A DNA stretch of 64,000 bases from Antitrichia curtipendula (GCA_951230915.1 OX579637.1:25482001-25546000); one strand, 5' to 3'. Positions 11,538 through 22,871 are shown, counted from the stretch's first letter. Made by a program: numbers and translations. Notes: a model not told the origin generated them from the letters alone.

Positions 11538-13075
11538 CAAAAATGTGGTAAGATGACACAGAATATCATCCTAGGAGACTCTACTATGTTGCTATGAGTT
11601 TAAGTTATTTGGATTATCCAAAAACACCCAAGTAAGATACAAAACCCCTTGCTCTATTTTCCAGAAACAACAATCTTTCGGGTTTCGACCCGGATCCGTC
11701 CTTTTCCTGAATCCGATTTTACTACTCCTCGGTTTATTATACCCCTGTTTTACCTTCAAGGGGTCCGCTTTTGCTCTTTAAAAGGGTAGGAACTCCACCA
11801 CTTATGAATCTCACACTTGGTAATCTATCCAGAACAACCACTTTGATCTAAATGTTGCAATGAAGCAGGTTTCTATACTCTTACAACTTTCCAGATGGCC
11901 TATCCGAGAAGCAGGTCACACAGAATCCGATCACTCTTCTTTACTACAATGGCAGATATTTGTTGTCCGAATTCAGCAAAGAGGGATTCACTAGGTATTA
12001 GACTAGTACAACAACTAGCAGATCTTCCGGTAAGTGGGCTTTTTCCCCCTGGCGACCGTTTAACTCTGCACAAGACCACTCTCAATTCCGAAACCTCACC
12101 CGCACCACTCCAATCGGATTACCATTCCAGTAGTTTAAAGACACTAATGTACAAGTCCTCTACACCAGACCTAACTCCATTACATATCCTTCCCTCACAC
12201 TCTAAACCAAAACAACATGGATCCGGATTCCTCCTACCCAATCCCACTTACTCCACACACACAAAGATACAAATCAAGGACTCCGTACAACGCTTTAGAG
12301 CCTGAAAGTCCACTTGGTGGTTTAGATTAAAGGAAGAAAACAAGGTACACATCAAAAATGTGCTTGGAGGAAATGGAATGGGCAATAGTCTTGTCCACCC
12401 TTAAAAACTAAAATACAAAAAGGCAAAAAGGCCATCCGCAATCAAGGTAACCAACCATTGATGCATCTGAGATATCAAGAACACCAATGCTAATTATCCT
12501 CCTACAAAATAATGTGGGCCCCCTATGAAATCAAAAACGGGTCCCACATATGGAAAATCCGTTCTGGAAAAGAAAACAAAATAACAAACTACCACTAGTT
12601 AACTATATATCTCCCATGGCGCGTCTTCTTTGAATTGTTGCCACCCTAACTCGCAGCTCCTTTTGTGCTTGACTTTAGAGGAGTCGATCAGACCGTCGCT
12701 TGGCTCTGAATCTTCCTCGGCACTGATGGAATGTCCTCATCATTTTTGTCTCTGATACGGATCCGGGATTGAACTCCTCCTTCTCGGACTCCAAAATCTT
12801 GTTAACCTCCTCTAACAAATCCAGGTCGATGGGTGCCTCACTTGGCTTTGGTGAGGGATGTTCTGGTATTGCTCCCGCCTACATATGCCCGAAGTTCTCT
12901 AGATTGGTCCGGCCGGATTCGCCATGGCCCTCAATCGCTCGAGGAGGTTACTCGGGATGGTTGACTTGGTTGGGTCCACTAACTCGGGTGACCTGATCCG
13001 CATTTGAGTGGAGGTTTCCGACTGAACCAGAAGACTTGCTCCTAAGCCGGAACTTGTACTCGGGTCTGACTTTGC
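11538..13075 (-). mobile_element. Element B3: 3' fragment of family B
   Basis: This stretch is collinear with 6703-8210. It has the same end sequence, the same flank and the last ~115 codons of the gene, but everything 5' of that is missing. The similarity stops near 13,075, within GTCTGACTTTGCTAC, where a different tandem repeat begins. The copy is thus truncated at its 5' side. Divergence from B1 looks like roughly 15-20 percent by eye, with several small indels in the flank. Confidence 0.7.
12708..13050 (-). pseudogene. C-terminal remnant of family B protein
   Basis: Minus-strand translation gives RIRSPELVDPTKSTIPSNLL and, after a one-base frameshift near 12,915, ILESEKEEFNPGSVSE. These match the B1 C-terminus (RIMSPKLVDLTKSAIQSNFL; ILESEKEEFNSRVISE). 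There is an in-frame TAG where B1 has Gln after HM, and the terminal stop of B1 is not conserved. This is a dead fragment without the Transposase_32-like part. Confidence 0.65.
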
Positions 13076-13082
13076 TACGTCA

Positions 13083-13725
13083 GTGTCGCAGCACAAGGTA
13101 GGTAAATTCCCCATTATACTCACAAAAATTGCTCTAGAGTATAAGTAAGTGACTCTAAAGATCAAACCCATGAGATTCTGTGAAGTATCTAGCCTTATTA
13201 AGCAATTAAGCCTAGTCAGTATCCAAATCCTACTTTCCGGTCCTCTCTCTAAAACCAGAAGCATAAAAACACCAAGAAAACTATAGGCCGGATTTCCCCC
13301 ATCTTCCAATTCCAACTAGTTATCCGGTATTTAAACCCAACACAACCCCAGGATCATACCACTTCCGATCCTGGTATATATTTACACCAATCTGCTTTGG
13401 ACGGTGTCGCAGCACAGGATAGGTAAATTCTCCATTATACTCACAAAAATCACCCTAGAGTATAACTAAGTGACTCTAAAGATCGAACCCAAGAGATTCT
13501 GTGAAGTATCTAGCCATGTTAATCAACTAAGCAAAGTCAGTAGCAAAATCCTTTCTTCCGGTTCTACTTCTAAAACCGGAAACACAAACACCAAGAAAAC
13601 TACTTACCAGATTCCCTCTATCTTTCGATTTCAACTAGTCTTCCAGTTGTCAAATCCAATACAACTCCAGGATCCTACCTCTTCCGATCCTGATATCCGT
13701 TTAGAGCAATCTGCTCTAAACGACT
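13083..13725. repeat. 321-bp direct tandem repeat, two copies
   Basis: Copies start at 13,083 and 13,404 with GTGTCGCAGCACA, and share GTGACTCTAAAGATC, CACCAAGAAAACTA and CTTCCGATCCTG at matching positions. A third copy, cut to its first ~225 bp, starts at 16,136 as the 3' end of element A2. The repeat therefore belongs to the end of family A elements. The extra copy at 13,083 could be an older nested end or a tandem duplication. Confidence 0.8.
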
Positions 13726-16049
13726 TACAACTATATCTTTTCGTATCCAGTTCGGTTTTATCTCTGTTTAGCCATCAGAGGGGTAGCCGCTTGCTTTTGA
13801 GAGTGGTAGGCCCACCACACCTTCCGTAACTTACAGTGGCTGAAGACCCACTTTACTAATTTCTACTCCTCTAGACTAATACGGATCCGGTTTGGTCCTT
13901 CACAGCAACTCGGATAATCATCCGGTTTGCAGGTCACGCAAAGACCCCCAATACGATCCTCTCAATACTACAACGACCTTAATGGAATCCTAATCCGTGC
14001 GGAACTCAGGCAATTACAAGTGCACCCATCCGTTCCAACATCATTTAGAGTTCTTTCGTTTATCACTAGGATGGCGAGACCTCACAAGAGATCAGACACT
14101 CAACCAGATTTCTCACCCAAGAGTTCTAGCGCGACTAAGGAATCCCTCCTTATCCGCCTAGCCTAACAATGGCTTTCTCACCCGGAATCTCAAACTCTAG
14201 ACGCGCTGAGGCACTGAGGTTCACTCCCAACTCTATCCTATCCGCTCACATGCACTTAGAATCAAGAAAAACACCAATGGGAGAAATTTCCAACACATCC
14301 GCTCGCGTTTCCCTAACTCCCTCACATACAACTCTACCAAGCTTGGGAAAAAGCACATGGAGAACACAAAAAAAATGTAGAGGAAAGACTCCCAGTCCCC
14401 AACACAGGGACTAATTTATATACACTTTGTAAACTTTTCAAAAATACAAAAAGCAAATGTGCCTGTAAAAGTCAACCTTTTCTCGGATCCTTACTTCCGG
14501 TCCGTCCTAACACTACCGGATCGGTTCCTGTCCTATCCTACAAAAACTAACTTAGTTTACATTGCTATACTGCGCCCCAATGAAGGACTCTTGGGCTCTG
14601 CCTCCAGTTGCTCGAAGAGATCTTCCAAGTTCTTGTTCCGCTCCCTGGCTATCGGGTTCGGCAGATTGGAACTGGGAGAAGAATCCAGATTGATAGGCGT
14701 TGTTTGGGAAGGCTGACTCTTCCTTGACTGAGGAGTCTGATCCTTCGCGTCCCTTGTTTCGGTCCCATCCGGAAACGACTTGGGCATGGAGATGTCCGAT
14801 AGGTGGATCCTCATGGATTTGGTCAGCTTTTGCGCGCATTCCTCCATCCGGTTTGCCGCCTCTCGCGCTTGGACCAACGTCTTCTCCACCTGCTTGGAGA
14901 CGTCTGTCAGGATCCGAACTATCCGGGAACCGGATAGTTTCTTATCCTCCAAGACCTTCTCGTTGAAGAGCCTGGCCTTGACTGCCGCGCTTCCAGATTC
15001 CCCAAAAGTTGTTTTCAGCGCTTCGGCAACCTTCTGCATCTCGTCCGCCATCTCCCGGATGGCGATCAAGTCTTCTTTGAAGGTCGCAGCTTCCGCCTTC
15101 AACATGTTGACTTCCTCCTGAAGTCGACGGATCTCGGACTCCTGTTTCCAGATCTCAGTCGGATTCGTGATGCAATCCGCCACCTTTGCTGGTAACTCGC
15201 TGTCCGGTGCAGCATGCACCAGCTTTCCAATCCTGGAGAGGATCCTCCTCTTGGCCTTCCAATCTCCTTGGATGTTGCAGAGGATCTGGACCAATTTCTC
15301 AAACGGATCCTCAGGTTCCTTCTTCGAGGTCCCTGCCTTCTCTACTTCTGATGTCTTCTCCTTACCGGACTTGTCTTTGATCGGTGATCCTCTTCCGGTC
15401 GGAGATGTTGTCTTATGCCGCTTGGGCGGCCTCTCCGTCTCTTCTTCTTTTTCCTCTTACTCGGTCTCAGATCCGATTTCTTCTTCCTCATCATCCGATT
15501 CTGACTCTCCATACTTCAGGAAATTTTCCTGAGCCTTCCACTCCTTTTCTTCCGAGTCCAACAGGAGTTGGTGATGCTCGTAAAGGTGGAAGAGGTAGGG
15601 ACAAATCGGTGTCGACCTACTTCTTCTGACCCTTGTTGTGAGTTGGGCCACCAAATCAAACATGATCCGGGCCAGTCCGCCTTCCGATCTCCACTCAGAG
15701 CTCCAAAGATCGTATTGCCGAGGGTTATCGTCACCCTTGTCGGCTTCTTCGGATGTAGGATCGAAATCAGGAACTGAAGCAGCTTCCGGTGCCGGTCGTC
15801 CATACAATCCTCCACCACGTATCCGTCCTTGGGATTGACAGCTCCCCGGAACTTGCCCCGGATACGGTTCCAATTCCATTCCGGTTCCTAAGTATTACTG
15901 TAAGGACTGGATCAGATCCAACTGTTCCGTTACTTTTCCGTTCTCTTCTGTTTCTAAACAGAATCTGGATACTAATTGTCAGTTTTCGTTCTCTCTTCTA
16001 GATAAACAAATGGAAACCAAAAATTCTGATTGCAACAGACGACAAACAA
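13404..16049 (-). mobile_element. Decayed element A1 (family A)
   Basis: The element is read on the minus strand from ~16,049, where it starts TGTTGCAATC, to ~13,404. Its two ends and gene match element A2 (19,259 to 16,136) in the same order. Compared with A2 it lacks about 740 bp covering the 5' leader and the first ~110 codons (junction near 15,880). It keeps ~250 bp of 3' flank (13,640-13,880) that A2 has lost. Reverse transcriptase, integrase and obvious LTR pairs are absent. The element start TG and the gag-like gene would fit a non-autonomous LTR-type element, but this is not shown. Confidence 0.6.
14557..15879 (-). pseudogene. Transposase_32-like protein, family A copy 1, truncated
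   Basis: The N-terminal ~110 codons are deleted. What remains reads KFRGAVNPKDGY, then the family signature LLQFLISILHPKKPTRVTIT followed by NTIFGALSGDRKAD. A one-base deletion near 15,671 (TGGGCC became TGGCC) shifts the frame. Downstream, one frame runs to the stop at 14,557 with a single premature TAA in the acidic stretch (near 15,457). After the acidic and basic segment (ERPPKRHKTTSP) comes a strong heptad coiled coil (IRRLQEEVNMLKAEAATFKE) and a helical C-terminal half ending GRSIAM. This is the best-preserved C-terminus of the family. Cellular role unknown; the coiled coil suggests self-assembly. Confidence 0.7.
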
Positions 16050-16135
16050 GTATTCTCACTCCTATCCAGCTATGGGCAAGGCATGGCTCATGATGCATAA
16101 TTTGAGGAAGCACGTGCATTCATTGAGAGAGGTAC

Positions 16136-19100
16136 TGGCGCAGCACAGGGTAGGTAAATTCCCCATTATATTCACAAAAATTGCTCTAGAGTATAACTAA
16201 GTGACTCTAAAGATCAAACCCACGAGATCCTGTGAAATATCTAGTTTCATTAAGCAATTAAGCCTAGTCAGTGTCTAAATTCTACTTTCCAATACTCTTT
16301 ATAAATTCAGAAACATAAAAACACCAAGAAAACTATAGACCAGATTTTCTCCATCACGGCAGTCTAGATAGCAATCCGGATTGCAGGTCACACAAAGACC
16401 TCCCATTCAATCCTCTCAATACTATAATGACCTTGGCGCCACTTCCGTACGAAGCTTGGCAATTACAAGTGCACCTGTCTGTTCCAACATCAACTAGAGC
16501 TCTTCCGTTTACTACTAGGGCAGTGAGACCTCACAGAAGATTAGACACTCAACCGGATTTTCCACCCGGGAGTTCTAGCGCGACTAAGGAATCCCTCTCT
16601 ATCTGCCTAGCCTAACAACGGCTTTCTCACCCGAAATCTGAAACTTTAGACGCGTTGAGGAACTGAAATTCACTCCCAACTCTTTCCTACCGGCTTTCAT
16701 GTACTTAGAATAAGACTGAAACACTAAGGGGAGAAATTCTTCAAGAATCCGCTCGCGCCTTCCTAACTCTTCATTGTACAATTCTACCACACTTAGAAGA
16801 AATACACAACAAGAGAGCAAATAGAAGATGCAAAAAAATTTCAAAGTGAAGACTCCCAATTCCCAGCACAAAGATTAGCTTATATACAATTGAAAACTTC
16901 CAAAAATATAAAAAGGCAAAAGTGCTTGCGAAAGTCAACCATTTTCCAGATTAGACTTCTGGTCCTTCCTAATACAACCAGACCGAATTACAAGTCCGAA
17001 TCCGTTCCTATCCTATCCTATACTTACAAAAACATATTGTATCTACATCGCAACCCCGTGCACCAACGTAGGACTCTTAGGCTCCGATCCCAATTGCTCG
17101 AAGACGTCAGTCAAGTTCCTATTCCGCTCTCCGGCTATAGGATTTGAGAGGTCGGACCCTGGTGATGAATCCAGATGAATTGGTCCGGTCTGGGTAGATT
17201 GACTCTTCTTCAACTGGGGAGCCTAATCCTTAACCTCCTTCAGATCAGTCCCATCCGGAAATGACTCCGGTAGCGAGATATCCGACAGATGGATTCTCAT
17301 GGATCTGGTCAGCTTCTGGCTGCATTCCTCCATCCGGTTTGTTGCTTCTCGTCCTTTCACCATTGTCGCCTCCACCTGCTCGGCAAAGTCGGTTAGGACC
17401 CGAACCGTCCGAGAACCGGATAGTTTCTTCTCCTCGAGTACTTTCTCATTGAATAGCTTTGCCTTCACGACGACTGTTCCGGTTTCACTGAATGTGGCCT
17501 TTACCGCCTCTACTACCTTCTGAGTCTCTTCCGCCATCTCCTAAGTGGCGGCCATGTCTTCAATGAAGGTAAAAATTTCCACCTTCAACATGTCGACCTC
17601 CTCTTGAAGTCGGCGAAAATTTGCTTCTTGTTTCCGGGTCTCGGCCGGATTGGTGATGCAATCTGCCACCTTCGTTGGTAGCTCGCTGTCCGGAGACGCA
17701 TCCGCCAGCTTCCCAATCTTTGACAGGGTTCTTCTCTTGACTTTCCAATCCGCTCTTACATTGCAAAGGATGTCGACCAGTTGGTCAAACGGATCATCGG
17801 GATTTGTCTTCTTGGAGACCAACTTTTCAACTTCCGATCCCTTCTTCAGAGTAGACTTTGTCTCTAGGAGGTGTTCTTCATCCGTGAGGAGGTGTCGTCT
17901 TCTGCCGCTTGGACTGCGGCCTCCCAAGCTCTTCCTCATCTTCCTCTTCTGTCTCTTGGTCGGATCCGGATCCTTCCTCGGCTTCATCATCCGTTTCCGA
18001 CTCTTTGTTCTTCAGGAGAACTTCTTGAGTCCTCCATACCTTCTCCTCTAAATCCGTGAGGAGTTGGTTGTGTTGGTAAAGGTGGAAGAGGTAGGGACAC
18101 AAAGGTGTGGGCCTACTTCTTTCAATCCGGGTAATGAGCTAAGACACCAGATCGAAGAGGATCCGGGCCTAGTCCGCTTTCCGTTCCTTGCTTAGGGCAC
18201 CAAAAATTGTATTACCGAGGGTTATTGTCACCCTCGTCGACTTCTTTGGATGGAGGATCGGAATCAAGAATTGGAGAAGATTTCGGTGCCAGTCATCTAT
18301 GCAATCTTTGACCGTGTATCCGTCCTTCGGGTTCACTGCTCCGCGGAACTTGCCTTGAATGAACTCGTCCATCCGGCTTGCCATCCCAAGACCCCCTAAT
18401 CGGAAACTGTAGACCGCTCTCCACATCTCTTCCGTCCGTTCGCTCAAAACACCCCGGATGGTGTTGTCAAACTGATTTGACAACTTCCCTAACAACTCTC
18501 TCACCATCCGTTCTTCTCTAAATCCCCAGGGTTTATCTATTAACCCTGGGCAACCCATTGCGGCGAGGTCCACCATGAGCTTCTCCTTCTCCTTGTCTTT
18601 AGAAGGGATAATTGGAATCACCTTCCGAAGCTTAACCGTGATTGTAGAGGAACTAGACGGCCCCGGTCTATACTTGCGAAGCTGCGGTATGGACACAAAC
18701 TTTTACTTAGCCAGATCCTTTCCATCGCTACCTCACCCTCTCCTAGCCGCACATCCCGTTCTCACTTTCTCTCTCCGATTTCAACCGGAAAACCGCACAA
18801 ACCCTTGTGGGCACGAAACTCTAACCCTGCAATACACTCTAATACACTCTTGCCTACCACATACTCATGCACTCACATAGTCACACCGGAGTCCTCACAC
18901 ACCACGGTCCTAGCACACAACAAAGCGAGGAAGCGCTCAAAACTTGAAGGGAGTAAAGAAGTGAAACTAGGAAGACCAGCCCTTATATAGTTTCAAGACC
19001 CAGACTAGTCATCATGACCTTTTCCGGTCTGGTCCTTGTCAATCTAGTCTAACCCTAATCTGATCCTCAACATTTCCGGATACTATTCCACTCCTGAGTA

Positions 19101-19259
19101 CTGATACTTGGACTAGATCAGATCCAGCAGTTCCATTATTTTATTATCCTTGTTTATTTTTAGTTTTCTTTTGTCTCTAAGTTGAATACGGATCCTAATT
19201 GTTAGTTTACATTTCATCTTTTAGGTAAGCAAGAAGAAACCAAAATTTTTGGTTGCAAC
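16136..19259 (-). mobile_element. Decayed element A2 (family A)
   Basis: This is the longest family A copy. It starts on the minus strand at 19,259 (TGTTGCAACC), has a ~540-bp leader and a full-length broken gene (17,043-18,696), then a 3' flank to 16,136. Its leader 19,110-19,259 matches 15,905-16,049 of A1, and its flank 16,365-16,925 matches 13,880-14,460. An 86-bp unrelated spacer (16,050-16,135) separates A1 and A2, which lie in the same orientation. A2 directly abuts the cut C-terminus of B2 at ~19,260, so A2 probably inserted into, or replaced part of, B2. Confidence 0.65.
17043..18696 (-). pseudogene. Transposase_32-like protein, family A copy 2, broken
   Basis: About 550 codons are recognisable. 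The N-terminus reads SIPQLRKYRPGPSSSS, then GLIDKPWGFREERMVRELLG, FRLGGLGMASRMDEFIQGKF, LLQFLIPILHPKKSTRVTIT and NTIFGALSKERKAD. An acidic region (ETEEEDEEELGRPQSKRQ) leads to the coiled coil (FRRLQEEVDMLKVEIF) and a C-terminus ending HGVAM. Five premature stops lie inside, plus one just upstream (TAA at 18,703-18,705), and one frameshift near 17,850. At stop positions A1 has Trp (ADW) or Gln (VAQL, KDQTP), so these are TGG-to-TAG and CAG-to-TAG-type changes. The true start is unclear because an in-frame TAA precedes the first shared residues. B proteins share the same N-terminal architecture, so A and B are distant relatives. Confidence 0.7.
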
Positions 19260-19261
19260 AG

Positions 19262-20672
19262 TTAGCCACCCCTAAAGACCTTCATGTGGCTTTAGTAGGG
19301 ATCCAAGTCCCTCCGATTGTGAATGGATTGGAATGCCCACCATTGGTTTGACCAGAGTCTAAAGGTATGAGTTGGTGGTCAGATCCGGATCTGGAAACGT
19401 AGAGAAGTCTATTGCCTGGTACGGATCAACTCACTCCCCAACGACTGCATCTCCTTCAGCACCCTCTCCATCCTTGCTTGGAAATCCATGAGGATCATGA
19501 CCACCTTTGATCCGGTCACATGCCCATCCGCCACCAACTACACGTCGTAGAGGCTTGCCTTGTTCACCAACTCGGCCGACTATGTGATGAGGGACTGCAG
19601 GCTCTAAACCACGTAGAGGGCATCTTTCTTGTTCCGCTTTGCCAATGAACACTCTCCTTCCGCCCAATTTGTTTGAGCTTGGAGCTTGTCTCGGCTCTTC
19701 TCGAGGTTTCGGATCCGCTCATCTTTCTGCCGAATGACTTCCGGATTCGGCCTCCGCTTGATCTCCTCCAGGATTTCTTCCGACGGCACTTTCAGCTCGT
19801 TTGCAATCTCCTTAACGAACCTAATCATCTTTTGGTGCAAGAGCCGCGCCTGCCCCTTCCATTGGAATCCAATGTCAAAGAACTCCTGGCCGGGTGGCTT
19901 CTCTTCTTCTGGAACTGGGTTCGACTCCACCGAATCCACCTCGGGCTATTTTCTTCTTGACGCCAGATTTGTCAGCTTCCACTTTGTGCCTCTGCACTTG
20001 AGTCGGTCTTCTTCCGGATCCTCCTCCTCCTCAATTACCACATCTTTCTCTATACCTTGTCCATCAGACCATAATTGAGGAGCTCACATCCGGTGTTGTA
20101 AACGAGCGCCTCCTTCGGCATCAGCACATCACCATGGTAGTACAGGTGGAACAAATACGGGTTGATTGGGCTATACTTGCTTTTAGCCACGTGATCAGCC
20201 ACTTTTGCTACCACCGCTGCAATGACCTTCCTCCAGTGCACGATTCTCTCTTCCATCGCTCCAAAAATGGTGTTAGCCACCATGACCGTAATCTGGCTAG
20301 ACTTTTCTGGATACAAAATCGGAATCATAAATTCTAGTACATGTCTATGCCTTGCATCAATACAATCGCTAATGGCGTATCCCTCCTTTGAGTTGGGCGG
20401 ATTCAGGAACTTTCTGGTGGCGTATTTATCTGCACGCGAGGCCAATCCGTCTCCGAACTTCCGGAATGAGTACACCTTCGCCCAAACGTCTTTCGTCCAA
20501 TCCTTGCTCTGTTCCCTCATTGTCAATTCGTACTGATTTGACGTTCCGTCAATCAGCTCTTGAATGAGATTGTCATTCTACAGGTTTTGTGGTCTCTCCA
20601 ATAATCCTACACACCCTAACCGTTTGAGATCCTCCTCTAATTCTTGGCGAGCGATCGGGTCGTTGGGTATGG
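19262..20672 (-). pseudogene. Transposase_32-like protein, family B copy 2, both ends cut
   Basis: The gene is read from 20,668 downward. It starts in mid-protein (IPNDPIARQELEEDLKRLGC) because the DUF7869-like element begins at 20,673. It ends at ~19,262 where element A2 begins, so ~50 N-terminal residues and the acidic C-terminus are missing. The middle is better kept than B1: YATRKFLNPPNSKEGYAISD, LEFMIPILYPEKSSQITVMV, NTIFGAMEERIVHWRKVI, SPINPYLFHLYYHGD. Single stops occur in RPQNL*ND, ALYVV*SL, LIT*SAE and YDV*LV; B1 has Gln at the first and last. A frame slip lies near 19,435. The apparent frame change at 19,95x-20,05x disappears if the proposed 110-bp intron is real. Confidence 0.7.
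19946..20055 (-). other. Possible 110-bp GT...AG intron in B2
   Basis: On the minus strand the segment starts AAG|GTATAG, a good plant donor, and ends AAATAG|CC. It corresponds exactly to 8939-9049 in B1. Removing it joins MDK to PEVD in frame in both copies and removes the only two stops they share. The interior still looks like acidic and basic protein coding, so a coding segment with inherited stops remains possible. Confidence 0.35.
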
Positions 20673-20687
20673 AACATCATATTCAAA

Positions 20688-20716
20688 ATTTTGGGAGTAT
20701 AGGACCCTCCCAAAAT
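20688..20716. repeat. Subterminal hairpin, copy 1
   Basis: Perfect 10-bp arms ATTTTGGGAG / CTCCCAAAAT enclose a 9-nt loop, 15 bp inside the element end. Copy 2 has the same hairpin at 22,653-22,687, also with a 9-nt loop. Confidence 0.75.
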
Positions 20717-20910
20717 AATATTGTCGATTTTAATTTCTATACAAATGGAATTTCTATAGATAATTTAGGTTGACAAATAATATAATTATTAGTTTTTGAG
20801 TGCAATTTACATTAAAATGAGAGTGTAGTCACACATAGAATCTTCAATCAACATGACTTGAAATTCGGAGATCAATGTCTTCATTAATATACATAGAGAT
20901 CATGCCATAT

Positions 20911-21115
20911 TGAACACTAAGTCATGAGCTCTGCAGTTGGTTGTAAGGGGTTATTTATCTCATTTAGGCGGTCCGAGTTTGATTCCCATTCAATTTGTAT
21001 GAGCGACTAAGAGACATACATGATTTGGTACTGCCTAATGACCTATGCAGGCAACTAGGAAAGTTGTAACAACCAACTGGCCCCCTATCTGGAATGTAAT
21101 AAGTGCTTAACATGG
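20911..21115 (+). mobile_element. tRNA-like (SINE-like) segment, copy 1
   Basis: About 205 bp similar to 22,872-23,078. A box-A-like stretch (TGAGCTCTGCAGTTGG, 20,925-20,940) and a box-B-like stretch (AGTTTGATTCC, 20,976-20,986) lie 51 bp apart, as in the RNA polymerase III promoter of a tRNA or tRNA-derived SINE. No cloverleaf-forming acceptor stem is evident and there is no clear A-tail. It may be a SINE that was in the ancestor of both units, or a real part of the element's end. Confidence 0.4.
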
Positions 21116-21490
21116 TTATCAAAAACAATGTGGTTATACCCACTACTCATTTTTTCAATTGCATCACACTTTCAAATTTAATGTTCATAGATGTTATAAC
21201 ATAGATGCTCCCAAAAAATAAAGTAAAATGATGGAAAAAAAAGAAAAAATTAAACTCAAAAGTACATAAAAAAGTAGATTAAAATTGAAATTGAATATTC
21301 TTGTTTTATAAAAACAAGACATATATTTCAAAACATGCATTCAAGCAATACCAAACTATAAATCCAAACCAACAAAATTCAAACCTATGCCATCTATTGC
21401 AATATATAAATTCCATCTATTACACACAATATAAACATGTTAAATACAAAACAAAACATGCCACATATACACATATGTGGATATGGCTTC

Positions 21491-22640
21491 TCAATTATAT
21501 GAAGCCAAACTTTGATTGATGACTTCAATTTGTATAGCAAGGATCTTGATCATGCAATCCACTGTGTCTTTTTGGATCCTCGACTTCCACGTTGTCATAA
21601 GAGCATCCGTATTTAGCCAAACCGGAGGTTTAGTTTCATCAACCAACCAATGTAGACCTCTTTCGCTGTCCCATCCGGTGTAAAATCTTGAACATCCTGA
21701 TTCCTTGATGTTAGACGAAAGTATTGAATAAGAACACAATTCAGATTCTCTAGATTGGAGTTTGGATCAAACAATGCCCTTGCAATCCAAACTGGGTGAG
21801 AGTCACCATCTGTGAGTCGAACTGCAACAAAATAGCTTTCGAACAAATCTCGAGCCACTCGGAAAGATGGATTTGGACGACCACTCAATGGCCCAACATA
21901 TGGGTCATCCTCCCCAAACTCTTCACGCTCCTCACCGTCATCGTCTAATTCATCCACTTCACTTGCTTGAATACGTGTAGTTGGCCAAAAACTGTCCCTC
22001 AAAACATGAAAGGTAGGTAACAGTTCTATCAACGCTACCTTCATGCCATGCCAATACTTCACCAAATGCTCGTAACGTCTTCAATAATCCCCGGTGATGT
22101 CTGCATTGCATAAATTGTCCCAATATTTCACAAACCCCGTCACACCTTTGACAATGTCTTCCAAGCCTTTCATAGGCTTCAGCGGAATAGGCAAAGGTGC
22201 ATCGCGTGGCTACAAACTTTGTCCCTCAGCATCTTCTTTCCACAACTTCATACCTCTTCCGTCTTCCCCTAACCAGTGGGCATCAGTGCAAAAAAGCTTG
22301 TACTTCATGACAGGACACACCGTTGAATCTAGATAAAACTTCAATTGATGTGGCCTCGTGTGCCCAACAAGGATGTCATTGCCATCTACAAATGACCCTG
22401 CTATAAAATCCTTGAAATCGGGCACTTTTTCAATAAGGTGAGGGATAGTGGGGACGGAATCCACATCCATGAACAACTTCATTAGTGCTGGTATTGTCGA
22501 GAAGTTCTCCTTCTTCAAATCCATGCTCCATATTCCAAATAGCGCATCAATATCGTCATGCGTATGACCCACAATCATGAAGTTCACATAGACTTCTTGG
22601 AAGATCTTGTTTGCAACAAGTAGAGACTAAAAACAGAAAA
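21491..22640 (-). pseudogene. DUF7869-like transposon protein, C-terminal half, broken
   Basis: Only the part from SLLVANKIFQEVYVNFM onward is present, including GHTHDDIDALFGIWSM, the most diagnostic motif. Later motifs match copy 2: MDVDSVPTIPHLIEKVPDFK, VGHTRPHQLKFYLDST, and the C-terminus KDTVDCMIKILAIQIEVINQ. Three in-frame stops (22,627-22,629, 22,210-22,212 and 22,081-22,083) and one 1-bp deletion near 21,687 break it. Copy 2 has Trp at the first two stop sites and Arg at the third. The acidic middle (DELDDDGEEREEFGEDDPYV) is conserved in kind. The 5' boundary coincides with the start of copy 2. The preceding bases (TTTTTTCTGTTTTTAG) look like a splice acceptor, but the aligned copy 2 sequence is uninterrupted there. 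Confidence 0.7.
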
Positions 22641-22652
22641 AACATCATATTC

Positions 22653-22687
22653 ATTATTTTGGGAGATTGGGGACCTTCCAAAATAAT
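22653..22687. repeat. Subterminal hairpin, copy 2
   Basis: Arms of 13 bp (ATTATTTTGGGAG / CTTCCAAAATAAT) contain one G-T wobble and enclose a 9-nt loop. Compared with copy 1 the loop sequence changed but its length and the stem are kept, which suggests the structure mattered. Confidence 0.7.
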
Positions 22688-22871
22688 ATTGTCCATTTCT
22701 GTGCTCCAAAAATTGAATTAAAGTTTTGGTATGTTGAAGTTGTGGGAGCTTAGTTTTGGGTTTAGGATTATGATTTCCATTAAAATGACAGTTTCATGTA
22801 ATTTGGGTGTCCTGCATACATTATTGATTAGAGTGGTAGTAGCCATTTCCCATATAAATGAATGGTCCTTA

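Larger units (their letters stand above)
20673..22640 (-). mobile_element. DUF7869-like element, copy 1 (5'-truncated)
   Basis: The unit starts at AACATCATATTC (20,673), exactly where family B sequence stops, and runs in the same order as copy 2: terminal hairpin, tRNA-like segment, AT-rich spacer, then the 3' part of a minus-strand gene. It ends at 22,640, where copy 2 starts with the same AACATCATATTC. The shared sharp start marks one true end of the element. The simplest reading is that copy 1 inserted into B2, and copy 2 then inserted into the gene of copy 1. Confidence 0.65.

Noticed and set aside
14557..18059. Long plus-strand open frames opposite the family A genes (for example 15,167-15,532 and 17,650-18,051)
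   Set aside because: They are Ser/Pro-rich mirror frames of the acidic and coiled-coil coding strand. The minus-strand reading is conserved between copies with family motifs; the plus-strand reading is not.
16136..19259. Complete LTR retrotransposon with matching LTRs
   Set aside because: The leader (about 18,710-19,259) and the 3' flank (16,136-17,042) show no convincing similarity to each other, and no primer-binding site, protease, reverse transcriptase or integrase was seen.
20911..21115. Functional tRNA gene
   Set aside because: Box A and B-like motifs are present, but there is no complementary acceptor stem or clear anticodon arm, and box B has lost consensus bases in this copy.
22641..22660. 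Intron acceptor at the 5' edge of DUF7869 copy 1 (TTTTTTCTGTTTTTAG just before SLLVANK)
   Set aside because: The aligned region of copy 2 encodes continuous protein (FAFWSLLVAK), the TAG is explained by Trp-to-stop, and the following sequence is the start of copy 2, not intron.
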